DNA from: Hymenobacter psychrotolerans DSM 18569
Lineage (GTDB): Bacteria > Bacteroidota > Bacteroidia > Cytophagales > Hymenobacteraceae
Direction of reading: 5' to 3'
NCBI RefSeq assembly: GCF_900142395.1
Contig: NZ_FRAS01000032.1
Span: 1 to 35,163 of the forward strand
Length of the DNA stretch: 35,163 bases
Position 1 is the first letter of the stretch; each line of letters starts with the position of its first letter. The notes below the pieces were generated by a model. The model saw nothing but the letters and a program-made list of their open reading frames with translations, had not been told where the DNA came from and did no database searches. The translations under genes and the position numbers were made by a program. Below are positions 6,012 through 14,503 of this stretch, piece after piece.

Positions 6012-8351
6012 ATGCGTAAAACGTACTGTTTTCTACATTTTTTCCTGGTGAGTCTGCTGCTGGCCGTGCCGGTGGCGCAGGCGCAGAAAGTGGGCCTGGT
6101 GCTTTCAGGAGGCGGGGCCAAGGGCCTGGCGCACGTGGGCGTGCTGAAAGTGCTGGAAAAGAACCAGATTCCTATCGACTATATCGTGGGCACCAGCATG
6201 GGAGCCATTGTGGGGGCCATGTACGCGGCCGGCTACTCGCCGGAGGAAATAGAGGAGATTGTACTGAAGCCCGACTTTCAGAACTGGGTGTCGGGGCAGC
6301 CGCTGGAAGGCAAGGTGTACAACTACTACGACGGCGACTACGACCCCGCCGCCCTGCACCTGCGTCTGGCCCTGGACTCTACCCTTAAGGCCCGCGTGAC
6401 GCCTAAGCTCGTGGACGATGTGACGCTTAACTACGTGCTGGCTACCATGCTGGCCCCGGCCGGCGCTATTTCCGGCTACAACTTCGACAAGCTGCTGGTG
6501 CCCTACCGCAGCGTAGCTTCGGAGGTATTCACGCGGGAGAGAGTGGTGCAGCGCAGCGGCTCGCTCTCCGATGCCGTTCGCAATTCCATGGCCTTTCCGC
6601 TGGCCTTCCGCCCCATCCGGCAGGCCGATGGCCGCTACCTGTTCGACGGGGCCGTGGTGGATAACTTCCCGACCGGGGTAATGCGCGACGAGTTCAAGCC
6701 CGACGTTATTATCGGGGTGAACGTGGGCGACGTGGCCTTCAATAAGTACCCCAAGGAAAAAGACGATGCCCTGCTAACCAGTACGCTGCTGTTCGTGGGC
6801 TTCAACGGGGCCGATACTACCTCGGTAGGCCGCAACGGCGTATTCATTCAACCCGATCTGGAGGGCATTACGGCCGCCGACTTCAACAAAGTGAAGCAGC
6901 TGCTGACCCTGGGCGAGCAGGCCACGGAACGCAAGCTGGACCTGCTGCGGACCCGCATTCAGCGCCGCGAAGATACGGTGGCGCTGCAGCAGCGCCGCCG
7001 AGCGTTTCAGGAGCGGGCCCCCAAACCCGATTTCAAGGAAATAACCGTGCAGGGTGTGCCGCGGCAGCAGCAGGAGTTTATCCGCCGCTTTTTTCAGCGC
7101 ACCGGCTCCAGCTACTCGCCCGGCGACGTGGAGGAAGGCTACTACCGCCTGGTCAACAACGACTTTTTCAACAACGTGTATCCGCGGGTGCGCTACGACA
7201 GCAAGCAGGACGGCTACGTGATGAACCTGGACGCCCGCCAGAACAGCAACCTGACCGCCGACCTGGGTGTGCTGCTCTCCTCGCGCTCCATGAGCAATTT
7301 CTATCTGGGCGGAGCCTACCGCTACCTCAACCGCTACCTCTACACCATCAAGGCCAACGCCACCATCGGGCGCTTCTACAACGGGGCGCAAGGCTCGTTT
7401 CGGGTGAGCGTGCCGGGGAAGGCGCCACTCTACTTCGAGCCGCTGATTACGTTCAACAACTTCAACTACCAGGATACGGGCGGCCTACTCGGAAGCAGCG
7501 CCCAGAATACGCAGCTACTGCAGCGCGACCTGAAAACCGGCCTCGTAATCGGCTATAGCCCCAACTACCGCAGCCGCTACATCATCAGCGGAAGCCTGTT
7601 CACCACCCGCGACCAGTTTGCCAATACCAGTGAAATCAGAAGCGACGCCGCTCTGGACGAGAACCGCCTGCAGGGCCTGACCGGGGCCGTGCAGTTTCAG
7701 CGCAACTCTCTGAACCGGCGCCAGTACGCCGTGAGTGGCCGGCGGGCTGAGTTTACGTTCCGGGGGGTAGTGGCCGAGGAAAAATACACGCCCGGCTCTA
7801 CGGCCGAAGGACTGGATGGCCGCCGCAAAGACCACAAGTGGCTGCAGGCTCGTCTTTATACCGAGCAGTACTTCACGTTCAACAAAACAGACTCGGTGGG
7901 GCGGCGCGTGCATGCGTGGGGCTACACTCTGGATGCCGTGGCTACTACGCAGGGCCAGTTTTCCACCTACCGCTCGTCGCTGACTTCCGCGCCGGCCTTC
8001 CTGCCGCTGCCGGATTCGCGCACCCTGTTTCTGGACCGGTACCGGGGTACTGCCTACGCGGCGGTGGGTCTGCGCTACATCAAGGCCATTGTGGGGCCGC
8101 TGGAGTGGCGGACCGAGGTGTACGCCCACACGCTTTTCCGCCCCTGGGAACGAACTGAGGCCAACCCGCTGCTGCCGAAACGCGGGCCCACCATCAGCCG
8201 CCCCTACCTCACCGCCATGACCGGCTTCGTGTACCAGACGCCGGTGGGGCCGGCTTCCCTGCAATTCATTCATTACGACGACCCGGAAAACAAATTCGGG
8301 GTATTTGCGCACATCGGCTACGTTTTGTTCCGGGAGCGGGCACTCGATTAG
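6012..8351 (+). CDS. Patatin-like phospholipase with C-terminal BamA-type barrel (PlpD-like)
   Basis: A 779-residue outer-membrane protein. A signal peptide (1-24, ending VAQAQ) precedes a patatin domain with oxyanion motif GGGAKG (33-38), nucleophile elbow GTSMG with Ser62, and DGA with Asp212 as the catalytic dyad. About 340-410 forms a POTRA-like domain (KEITVQGV ... YPRVRYD). From about 420 to the end there are alternating amphipathic strands rich in aromatic residues, typical of an Omp85/BamA-family 16-strand barrel. This matches the PlpD/type Vd autotransporter class, where the barrel displays or releases a lipase. Whether the patatin domain is cleaved or surface-anchored cannot be read from sequence. 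It is probably its own transcription unit and ends convergent with the aquaporin gene, with no obvious terminator in the 42-base gap. Confidence 0.92.
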   Translation: MRKTYCFLHFFLVSLLLAVPVAQAQKVGLVLSGGGAKGLAHVGVLKVLEKNQIPIDYIVGTSMGAIVGAMYAAGYSPEEIEEIVLKPDFQNWVSGQPLEGKVYNYYDGDYDPAALHLRLALDSTLKARVTPKLVDDVTLNYVLATMLAPAGAISGYNFDKLLVPYRSVASEVFTRERVVQRSGSLSDAVRNSMAFPLAFRPIRQADGRYLFDGAVVDNFPTGVMRDEFKPDVIIGVNVGDVAFNKYPKEKDDALLTSTLLFVGFNGADTTSVGRNGVFIQPDLEGITAADFNKVKQLLTLGEQATERKLDLLRTRIQRREDTVALQQRRRAFQERAPKPDFKEITVQGVPRQQQEFIRRFFQRTGSSYSPGDVEEGYYRLVNNDFFNNVYPRVRYDSKQDGYVMNLDARQNSNLTADLGVLLSSRSMSNFYLGGAYRYLNRYLYTIKANATIGRFYNGAQGSFRVSVPGKAPLYFEPLITFNNFNYQDTGGLLGSSAQNTQLLQRDLKTGLVIGYSPNYRSRYIISGSLFTTRDQFANTSEIRSDAALDENRLQGLTGAVQFQRNSLNRRQYAVSGRRAEFTFRGVVAEEKYTPGSTAEGLDGRRKDHKWLQARLYTEQYFTFNKTDSVGRRVHAWGYTLDAVATTQGQFSTYRSSLTSAPAFLPLPDSRTLFLDRYRGTAYAAVGLRYIKAIVGPLEWRTEVYAHTLFRPWERTEANPLLPKRGPTISRPYLTAMTGFVYQTPVGPASLQFIHYDDPENKFGVFAHIGYVLFRERALD

Positions 8352-8393
8352 AGCAGTGCGCTCAGAGCTCAGTTGGCCCCGCCCGGCTCCTTG

Positions 8394-9248
8394 TCAGCGG
8401 GCAGCCTGCTTGTCGGGGTACTGCGGCGGCTCCTCGCTGTCCTGAAAATAAAGTGAGCCTGGCACCGGGGCACAGCCCGCCAGAACTGCACACGCCAGCT
8501 CCTGCCCCCGGTAGAAACGGCGAAACAGTATTGTGGCCAGCCACATGGCCGCAGGCGGCGCCACCCAGTACAGCCACACACTTTCATACTGGCCGGCTGC
8601 TACGGCGGTGCCCAGCGTTCGGGCGGGATTCAGGCTCATGCCCGACAGTGGCGTTTCGAAGAGGATGTATACCGCCAGCAGGGCGGCCAGCAGCCAGCCG
8701 GTTTTTTCCTTCAGCGCCTGGGAGTGAAGCGAGTATAGCAGCACCCACATCAGCAGAAAAGAAATAACGAACTCAGCGGCAAATGCTATACCGTCGCCCA
8801 TCGGCAGGTCGGCGGGCTCCGTTACAGTATGCCGCACGGCGGGGTGCGCATAGAACTCGCCAAGCGTAAGCTTCAGCAGCTGAGCGGCCCCAATAGCGCC
8901 AGCTACCTGCGCCAGACCATACCAGAGGGCATCGGGGGTGCGTATTTTGCCCAGCTGCCAGAAGGCCAGCGTCACGGCCGGATTGATGTGCGCGCCCGAG
9001 CGTTTGCCCCACGGACTGTATACAATGCTGGCCAGCACCAGCGCCATAGCCGCGCCCAGCAGGCCGCGCCGCAGCCACGCGCTGCCAGGCAGTGCCTGAT
9101 GCACTGCTGATGCAGGATGCTCCAGCAACATAGTCAGCAGCCCGGCGCACAGCACGAAAAAGGCTATTCCCAGCCCTTCGGCCAGGTAATGCGCCTGGTT
9201 CTGCCGCCAGGCCGCCAGCATACGGGTAACAAAAGCCATAAGCAGCAC
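8394..9248 (-). CDS. MIP family aquaporin / glycerol facilitator-like channel
   Basis: A 284-residue inner-membrane channel with six predicted helices and two half-helices carrying the NPA boxes: GAHINPAVT (NPA at 89-91) and GMSLNPART (NPA at 207-209, followed by the selectivity-filter Arg210). The residues around the second box (LNPART) are those of water-type channels more than glycerol facilitators, but specificity is not certain. The C-terminal tail of about 35 residues is polar and proline-rich. The start may be the first ATG (9248) or the Met four codons in. It lies 26 bases after the alpha/beta-hydrolase gene on the same strand and is probably cotranscribed. Confidence 0.9.
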   Translation of the reverse strand: MLLMAFVTRMLAAWRQNQAHYLAEGLGIAFFVLCAGLLTMLLEHPASAVHQALPGSAWLRRGLLGAAMALVLASIVYSPWGKRSGAHINPAVTLAFWQLGKIRTPDALWYGLAQVAGAIGAAQLLKLTLGEFYAHPAVRHTVTEPADLPMGDGIAFAAEFVISFLLMWVLLYSLHSQALKEKTGWLLAALLAVYILFETPLSGMSLNPARTLGTAVAAGQYESVWLYWVAPPAAMWLATILFRRFYRGQELACAVLAGCAPVPGSLYFQDSEEPPQYPDKQAAR

Positions 9249-9274
9249 AAAACAGATGACGCGCCAGCGGCTGG

Positions 9275-10012
9275 CTACAGCCGCTGCGCAAATGCCCGAA
9301 GCAGTGTTGCCACTTCGGCCGGTGCCTCGTAGGGAAGCAGGTGGCCGGCTCCGGCAATAATTTCCAGCGGTGTGCCCTCCGGCAGCAGCGGCAGCGTTTC
9401 CAGCCCGTGCACTGTCGGCGACATCACGCGGTCCAGGTCGCCGGCGAGAATGGTGCAGGGCACCTGTATGGTGCAGAGCTGCGCAGCTATGTTTTCGCGG
9501 CTGCCGTGTAGCAGCCAGGCATCCCAGGCTGCCCTGGAAGTGCGCAGGTTGTCCTCCACAATCTTGAGGCGTGTGGCTGCCGGCAGATGGCGGGCCGTTA
9601 TTTTCTGTTGCAATTTCTCGGCCTCGGTGCGCTGGCCCCAGGCGCGCAGGCTGGCAGCACGGTCCTGGTCGGTCATGGGTTCCGGGGTGGGAGGCGAAGG
9701 ACTGAGCAAGGCTACTCCCCGTAGCCCCGGCGGCTGCCGGGCCGCTAGCAGCAGCGCCACTTTCCCGCCCATGCTGTGCCCCACCAGCACATAGCTTCGC
9801 AAGTGTTGTGCTGTAATGTAGGCGGCTATTGCATCGGCGTAGGCTGCCAGCGTATAGCCGCCGCCGGGGGCGGGGGCAGTTCCAAAGCCACCCAGGTCGG
9901 GCGCCAGCAGGCGGTAATCGGGGGCCAGTTGCTCGGCTAGGGCCGCAAACGCGCGGCCGGAGCCGGCCCAGTAGTGCAGGCAGAGAAAAACAGGCGAATC
10001 GGAATCAGGCAT
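9275..10012 (-). CDS. Alpha/beta-fold hydrolase
   Basis: A 245-residue single-domain alpha/beta hydrolase. The nucleophile elbow GHSMGG puts Ser80 at the active site; the acid is probably Asp192 or Asp194 (AGDLDRVMSP) and the base His224 (GAGHLLPYEAP). LCLHYWAGSGR near the N-terminus forms the oxyanion region, with Tyr in place of the usual Gly after His. Substrate is unknown; the closest general match is the broad esterase/MhpC-like group. I prefer the ATG at 10012: an ATG at 10084 would add 24 Ala-rich residues but leaves no room for a promoter, because a terminator ends just upstream at 10101. No signal peptide is visible, so it is cytoplasmic. Confidence 0.85.
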   Translation of the reverse strand: MPDSDSPVFLCLHYWAGSGRAFAALAEQLAPDYRLLAPDLGGFGTAPAPGGGYTLAAYADAIAAYITAQHLRSYVLVGHSMGGKVALLLAARQPPGLRGVALLSPSPPTPEPMTDQDRAASLRAWGQRTEAEKLQQKITARHLPAATRLKIVEDNLRTSRAAWDAWLLHGSRENIAAQLCTIQVPCTILAGDLDRVMSPTVHGLETLPLLPEGTPLEIIAGAGHLLPYEAPAEVATLLRAFAQRL

Positions 10013-10100
10013 AGTGTAGGGAGCAAGCCGCAAAAGCCGGTTGCTGCTAGGCTTAACGGCAGCCGCCGCCGGGTCGGTTGCCATTTGTGGGCTCAAACAC

Positions 10101-10134
10101 AAAAAAGCCCTGCCAGTAGTGGCAGGGCTTTTTA
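10101..10134 (-). terminator. Terminator after the first T9SS gene
   Basis: AAAAGCCCTGCC pairs perfectly with GGCAGGGCTTTT around a six-base loop (12-bp stem) and is bordered by A/T runs on both sides. It follows the stop of the 10161-12638 gene by 26 bases on the minus strand. Confidence 0.9.
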
Positions 10135-10160
10135 TCGGCCGTAGCGGCTGAGTTGAACTC

Positions 10161-12638
10161 CTACTTCGTCAGGACCAGTTGACGGACGGTGTACTCGGAG
10201 CCGGATTTCACGCGCAGCACATACAGGCCGTTCGACAGGTTCGACAGGTCGAGCTGGTTTTTGGCATTGTCGCGTACGGCAGCCGTGTGTACCACCTGGC
10301 CCAGCATGTTGGTAACTTCTACCTGCATGCCGGCTTTGGCCTGAGCGCCCTGAATGTCCAGCGTTACCTGGCCGGTGCTCGGGTTCGGGAACATGTTGAT
10401 GGCTTTCGACAGCGCGGCGCTGTTGGTAGAAAGCACACGCGTGCTGAACCCTACTTCGATGCCCAGGCGGGTTTTCAGCGTGGTTGTGTTCACATCAGTC
10501 CAGGCGCCGGTGGCCGAAGTCTGGTAGTAGAAAGTGGCCGGACGCAGCGGGTCTTCTACCTGATAGGCTACGCCTACGTTACCCGAAATTTCTTTCAGGC
10601 CCACATAGAAAGTACCGTTTACGGCTACAGTGCCCGTTACCGGAACCGTTACCACACCAGCAGCGGTGGGGCGGGTCTGGGTCGGCGAGGTGAAGATGAC
10701 GGTACCGGGCGTGCCCGTGGCCGTGGCATTGAGAATCACCACCTGATAGGTAGACGTGGTGGTGGGGCTGGCCGTGAACGTCACTTTCACATCACCTATG
10801 GTCGAGGCGCTGTTGATGGAGTAACGGGCAGCCAGCGTACCGCCGGGGGTCGTGGATGATACGCCTACGCCCGTTGCGTTCAGCGGCTGCGCGTCGTCAA
10901 TGTACGAGAGGCTGTTGGCCGTCACGGCCTGCGTATAGGTCTGGCTGTTGTTGGTGTTGCCACCGTCAGCAGGCACCGATACGGTCAGGGTATTGGTACC
11001 TACCGTGGCGGGAGTGTAAGCGGCGAAGGTTACCGTGGCCGTAGCACCGGGAGCCAGCGTGGGCACCAGTTTGATGTCGGTGAAAGTGGTAGCACCGGTC
11101 ACGTTCAGGGTTACAGGCAGGTTGGTCAGGGCAGCGGAGCCGGCGTTGCGAACCACGGCCTGCACTACCTGCGGAGCCGATACCGGCGCTTTGCCTACCG
11201 AATAGATAATCTGCGCAGCGGCGTCGTTGGCGGCCAGCGGAGTAGCTGCCACGGCGCAGATAGTGAAAGCACCCTGCGTATCAGCCGAGCCGTAGCCCGC
11301 TACCGATACATAGTACGTCGTGCTGGGGGTCAGCGTGTTCAGCGTCAGCGGAGCCGAAACGGTGTTGTTGGTGGTGCCCGCAGCGCAACCGCGCTCCGTG
11401 AACGGACCAGCTGCGCTGGCTGCCGAGAAGATGCGGATATAGCCGGCCGGAGCGCCCGTCACCTGAATGGTAACGGCAGTGCTGCCAGCACCGCTGGCGG
11501 CCGTCGTGAAGGTATACCACACGTCTTTGGGAGACGCCGCAATACCGCAGGTGTACGGTGCCGCGCCGGGGTTGGCGTAGCCGTTGGGCGTGGTGGTGGT
11601 GGCGGCGGCGTTGGTACCGTTTACGGGCGTGCACGTCGCGCCGATGGTCAGGGCAACCGCTCCCGATGGGTTGTCGTTGGCCGGCGCGGATGGCGGCGGC
11701 GCGATGCAGATGCTGAACGTGCTGCTGGCTACGGTAGCCGAGTACGGATAGTAGCGCACTTTGTACGTCGTGCCTACGGTTAGCGTGGTCAGCGTCAGGG
11801 TTTCGGCATTGCCCGTAGCGTCGGAGCAGCCTACGTTCGTGAGTGCGCCGCAGGAGCCGCCCAGCACTTCCAGCACCCCGTCAAAGGTGCCCGTTACGTT
11901 GATAGTGTGCGTGGTAGCCGTGGCCGTGAACGTGTACCATACGTCGCGGGCGGTGGTAGCCGTGAAACCGTTGCAGAGAATAGGTGCCTGCGACTGAGTT
12001 GCCCCAGCTACCGTGCCATTGGTTGGTGTGCAGGTAGCGCCTGGGGTCAGGGTAACAGCTCCGGCGCAATCATCGTTGGCGGGAGCAGTAACGGCAGTGG
12101 CAGCGGTAGCGCAGATACCAAAGGCACCCGTAGGCGTAGTCCCAAAGCTCCACACCCGGGCATAGACCGTAGCGCCGGCCGTGAGGCCCGTAGCCGTAGC
12201 ACTCGAAAACAGAGTGGAGCCCGATGCGTCGTCGCTGCAGCCAACCTCCGTGAGCGTGCCGCCGCAGGTACCGGTGTAGAGCGTCATGCCCGTATCTTCC
12301 ACCAACGAGCCAGTTACGGCGCTGGTAGTTACCGTGATACCGCCGGAAGCGGGCACCACAATGCTATACCACACGTCGTTGCTGACGGGCGTAGCAGCCA
12401 CGAAACAGTTGGCGCCCGGTGCTGCCACGCCCGTCGAGGCCGTGGCATTCAGGTTGGTAGCAGCCGTAACGGTACAAGTGGTGCCGGCAGTGAGGGCAAT
12501 GGCGCCGGAGCAGTTGTCGTTGGCGGGGGCCTGGGCCCAGGCAGCCGGCGCTAGCAGTAAGGCGGCAGCCAGCGCTGTCAGCCGGGTCCGTGCCCCGCTG
12601 GTCAGCCAGGAAACGGGTGAGTAGAAATCTGTTCGCAT
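10161..12638 (-). CDS. T9SS type A sorting domain surface protein with three Cys-containing repeats
   Basis: An 825-residue secreted protein. The signal peptide covers about 1-35 and has a long N-region (ends AWAQ). Three repeats follow, at about 36-175, 185-310 and 320-460. Each opens with a variant of (P)ANDNCSGAIALTxGxTC, continues with DVWYTF/DVWYSI and ends in a Cys; the DVWY block suggests a carbohydrate- or calcium-binding jelly-roll. About 470-575 looks like a CARDB-type adhesion domain (VVQAVVRNAGSAALTNLPVT). The C-terminal about 80 residues are a T9SS sorting domain: INMFPNPSTGQVTLDI, VEVTNMLGQVV and GLYVLRVKSG. It should be exported across the outer membrane by the Por secretion system and attached or released. 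A promoter fits at 12672 and a terminator at 10101, so it is monocistronic. Confidence 0.92.
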   Translation of the reverse strand: MRTDFYSPVSWLTSGARTRLTALAAALLLAPAAWAQAPANDNCSGAIALTAGTTCTVTAATNLNATASTGVAAPGANCFVAATPVSNDVWYSIVVPASGGITVTTSAVTGSLVEDTGMTLYTGTCGGTLTEVGCSDDASGSTLFSSATATGLTAGATVYARVWSFGTTPTGAFGICATAATAVTAPANDDCAGAVTLTPGATCTPTNGTVAGATQSQAPILCNGFTATTARDVWYTFTATATTHTINVTGTFDGVLEVLGGSCGALTNVGCSDATGNAETLTLTTLTVGTTYKVRYYPYSATVASSTFSICIAPPPSAPANDNPSGAVALTIGATCTPVNGTNAAATTTTPNGYANPGAAPYTCGIAASPKDVWYTFTTAASGAGSTAVTIQVTGAPAGYIRIFSAASAAGPFTERGCAAGTTNNTVSAPLTLNTLTPSTTYYVSVAGYGSADTQGAFTICAVAATPLAANDAAAQIIYSVGKAPVSAPQVVQAVVRNAGSAALTNLPVTLNVTGATTFTDIKLVPTLAPGATATVTFAAYTPATVGTNTLTVSVPADGGNTNNSQTYTQAVTANSLSYIDDAQPLNATGVGVSSTTPGGTLAARYSINSASTIGDVKVTFTASPTTTSTYQVVILNATATGTPGTVIFTSPTQTRPTAAGVVTVPVTGTVAVNGTFYVGLKEISGNVGVAYQVEDPLRPATFYYQTSATGAWTDVNTTTLKTRLGIEVGFSTRVLSTNSAALSKAINMFPNPSTGQVTLDIQGAQAKAGMQVEVTNMLGQVVHTAAVRDNAKNQLDLSNLSNGLYVLRVKSGSEYTVRQLVLTK

Positions 12639-12671
12639 GCAGTTAGGGAAAGAGGGTTAGAAAAAAAACAG

Positions 12672-12700
12672 AAAACATATCATTTCAAGCCGGTGGCCAA
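12672..12700 (-). promoter_or_regulatory. Candidate promoter for the T9SS gene at 10161-12638
   Basis: Read on the minus strand, TTG (12698-12700) is followed, after 18 bases, by TAtgTTTt (12672-12679), seven of eight matches to TAnnTTTG. It lies 34 bases before the ATG at 12638. Confidence 0.5.
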
Positions 12701-12958
12701 ATTCAATTTTAAGTTAGTTTCTTTCTTCTCAATAACAACATCCCCGTATTGCATTGAAACATTATTTCTTTTCGGGCGGAAATACTTTCCCGTCAAAAAC
12801 GGCTTTTCCCGTGCGCTGGCGCCGATTTATAAAATTCAGCACTAGCCGTTTCTTCCGCCTGAGCGCACCCGCATTTCCGAGCCCGGCCAGCGCATTCAGC
12901 TGACAGCAAGCCTGTTTACAGTTGAGCTTTCCACTGTAGCCGTAATCCGCCGGACGCA

Positions 12959-12992
12959 CCAAGGCCGCCCCGGGTAGCCGGAACGGCCTTGG
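12959..12992 (-). terminator. Hairpin downstream of the M16 pair, possible terminator
   Basis: CCAAGGCCG pairs perfectly with CGGCCTTGG around a 16-base loop, 38 bases after the stop of the 13031-14503 gene. There is no T-run after it on either strand, so it may be an RNA-stability hairpin or factor-dependent. Confidence 0.4.
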
Positions 12993-13030
12993 TAAACTCC
13001 AGTTGACGGGCACACAGCGCCGGGTGCGCG

Positions 13031-14503
13031 CTACAGCGCCTTTTTCCGGCTGGCCTGAAACTTCTTGATCTGGGGGTCGATGATTTTCTTGTCGCCGACT
13101 ACCACAATGGTCATAGCCTCGGGGCGGACGTACTTGCGGGCGGTTTCGCTCACCTGCTGCGGCGTCACGGCATTGATGTTCTTGACCTGCTCGGTGAGGT
13201 AGCTGTCGGGCAGGCCGTGCAGGTTGAGCGAGTTCAGCTGGCCGATGATGCCGCCGGGCGTGGAGTTGCGCAGCACAAACAAGCCCGACTCGTAGTTCTG
13301 GATGCCTTTCAGCTCCTCGGCCGTGGGCGGCGTTTTCTGCAGCTGCTCAATCTCATACACGATTTCCTTGAGCGAGTTGCCGGTTTCCTGGGTGGTCACA
13401 TCGGCGTTCTGGCTCCAGTTGCCGGTGCGGTAGTGCGTTTCGAGGTAGCTGTAGGGCGAGTAGGTGTAGCCCTTGTCTTCGCGGATGTTGCGCGTGATGC
13501 GCGAGCCGAATGAGCCGCCCAGCAGCGAGTTCATCACCCGCACCCGCATATAGTCGGGGTGCGAGGGGTCCACGACGGGCAGCCCGATGACGATGGTAGA
13601 CTGCGGCGCGCCGGGCCGGTCCAGCGTCGTCACGTCGGGCCGGATCTGGGACTTGGCTACTTCGATGCGCGGCGCCGGGCCCTGCGGCATCTCGCTCCAG
13701 GCTTTGGTAATGGCGTCGCGCAGGGCGGCTTTATCGAATTTGCCGGCCACAAAAATGGCGGTACGCCGGGCCCCGTACTGGTTCTGATAGAAGGCCTTCA
13801 CCTGCGCCATGGTCAGGGCATCAATCTCAGCGTCGGTGGGCAGCGGCCGGCCGTAGGGGTGGTTGCCGTAGAGCGCCGCCGCAAACTTCTGGCGGGCCTG
13901 CGTGCCGGGCTGGGCGCGGGCCAGGTTCATCTGCCGCTTGAAATCCGCCTTGATACGCGGCAATTCGCTTTCGGGGAGCGTGGGGTGCTGCACCACATCG
14001 GCCAGCACCGCGGCCAGCTCCGGCGCATACTCGCTCAGGCAGGAGGCCCACAGGTTGGTCTGGTCGGCGCCGGCTGAAATTTCGAGGGAGCCGCCCATGC
14101 GCGCAATCTTGTCGGCGAGCTGGCTGGCCGACAGCGTGGCGGTGCCTTCGCGCAGCAGCTTGGCCAGCAGGTCGGCCGTGCCCACTTCGTTGGCGGCTTC
14201 GTGCACGTTGCCAGCCTGAATGGCCACCATCATCGTGACTTTGGGCACCTCGCCGTAGGGTACCAGCTGCGCTTTTAGGCCGTTACTGAGCGTAAATTCT
14301 TCTTTGGCCGGCAGCGTAAAGTCGCGGGGCGTACCGCCGGGCGGCGGCGTTTCCTTGGGCTTGGCGGGGGCCGCCGCGGCGGCGGCAGGAGCGGGTTTCT
14401 TGGCGGGTGCTTTGGCCGGGGCTTTCTGGGCCACGGCTACCGGGCCGGCCGCCAGCAGGGCGGCGCTGAGCAGCCCGTAATACAGCGTTTTCATACGATA
14501 CAT
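13031..14503 (-). CDS. M16 family peptidase-like subunit lacking the zinc motif
   Basis: A 490-residue exported protein with a signal peptide (1-26) and then a Lys/Ala/Pro-rich linker to about residue 60. The body has the M16 two-domain form: EEFTLSNGLKAQLVPYG at 68-84, later RAIYGNHPYGR-type and GxxxLFxG-type blocks (here ALYGNHPYGRPLP and NSLLGGSFGSRITRNIR). At the position of the HxxEH zinc motif the sequence is DLLAK (Asp111, Ala114 and Lys115 replace His, Glu and His), so this chain cannot bind the catalytic zinc. It starts with TAATG overlap against the upstream catalytic M16 gene, and the two probably form a heterodimer as in mitochondrial processing peptidase. Confidence 0.92.
   Translation of the reverse strand: MYRMKTLYYGLLSAALLAAGPVAVAQKAPAKAPAKKPAPAAAAAAPAKPKETPPPGGTPRDFTLPAKEEFTLSNGLKAQLVPYGEVPKVTMMVAIQAGNVHEAANEVGTADLLAKLLREGTATLSASQLADKIARMGGSLEISAGADQTNLWASCLSEYAPELAAVLADVVQHPTLPESELPRIKADFKRQMNLARAQPGTQARQKFAAALYGNHPYGRPLPTDAEIDALTMAQVKAFYQNQYGARRTAIFVAGKFDKAALRDAITKAWSEMPQGPAPRIEVAKSQIRPDVTTLDRPGAPQSTIVIGLPVVDPSHPDYMRVRVMNSLLGGSFGSRITRNIREDKGYTYSPYSYLETHYRTGNWSQNADVTTQETGNSLKEIVYEIEQLQKTPPTAEELKGIQNYESGLFVLRNSTPGGIIGQLNSLNLHGLPDSYLTEQVKNINAVTPQQVSETARKYVRPEAMTIVVVGDKKIIDPQIKKFQASRKKAL

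Larger units (their letters stand above)
12639..13030. other. Intergenic region between T9SS gene and M16 pair
   Basis: This 392-base gap holds the candidate T9SS promoter (12672-12700), an AT-rich stretch (about 12660-12790) and a hairpin at 12959-12992. An open frame on the minus strand at 12762-13013 has atypical composition and runs through the hairpin; I do not call it a gene. Confidence 0.55.

Noticed and set aside
12762..13013. Open frame of 83 residues on the minus strand in the T9SS/M16 spacer
   Set aside because: It runs through a perfect hairpin and AT-rich DNA, has atypical composition and resembles no family I know.
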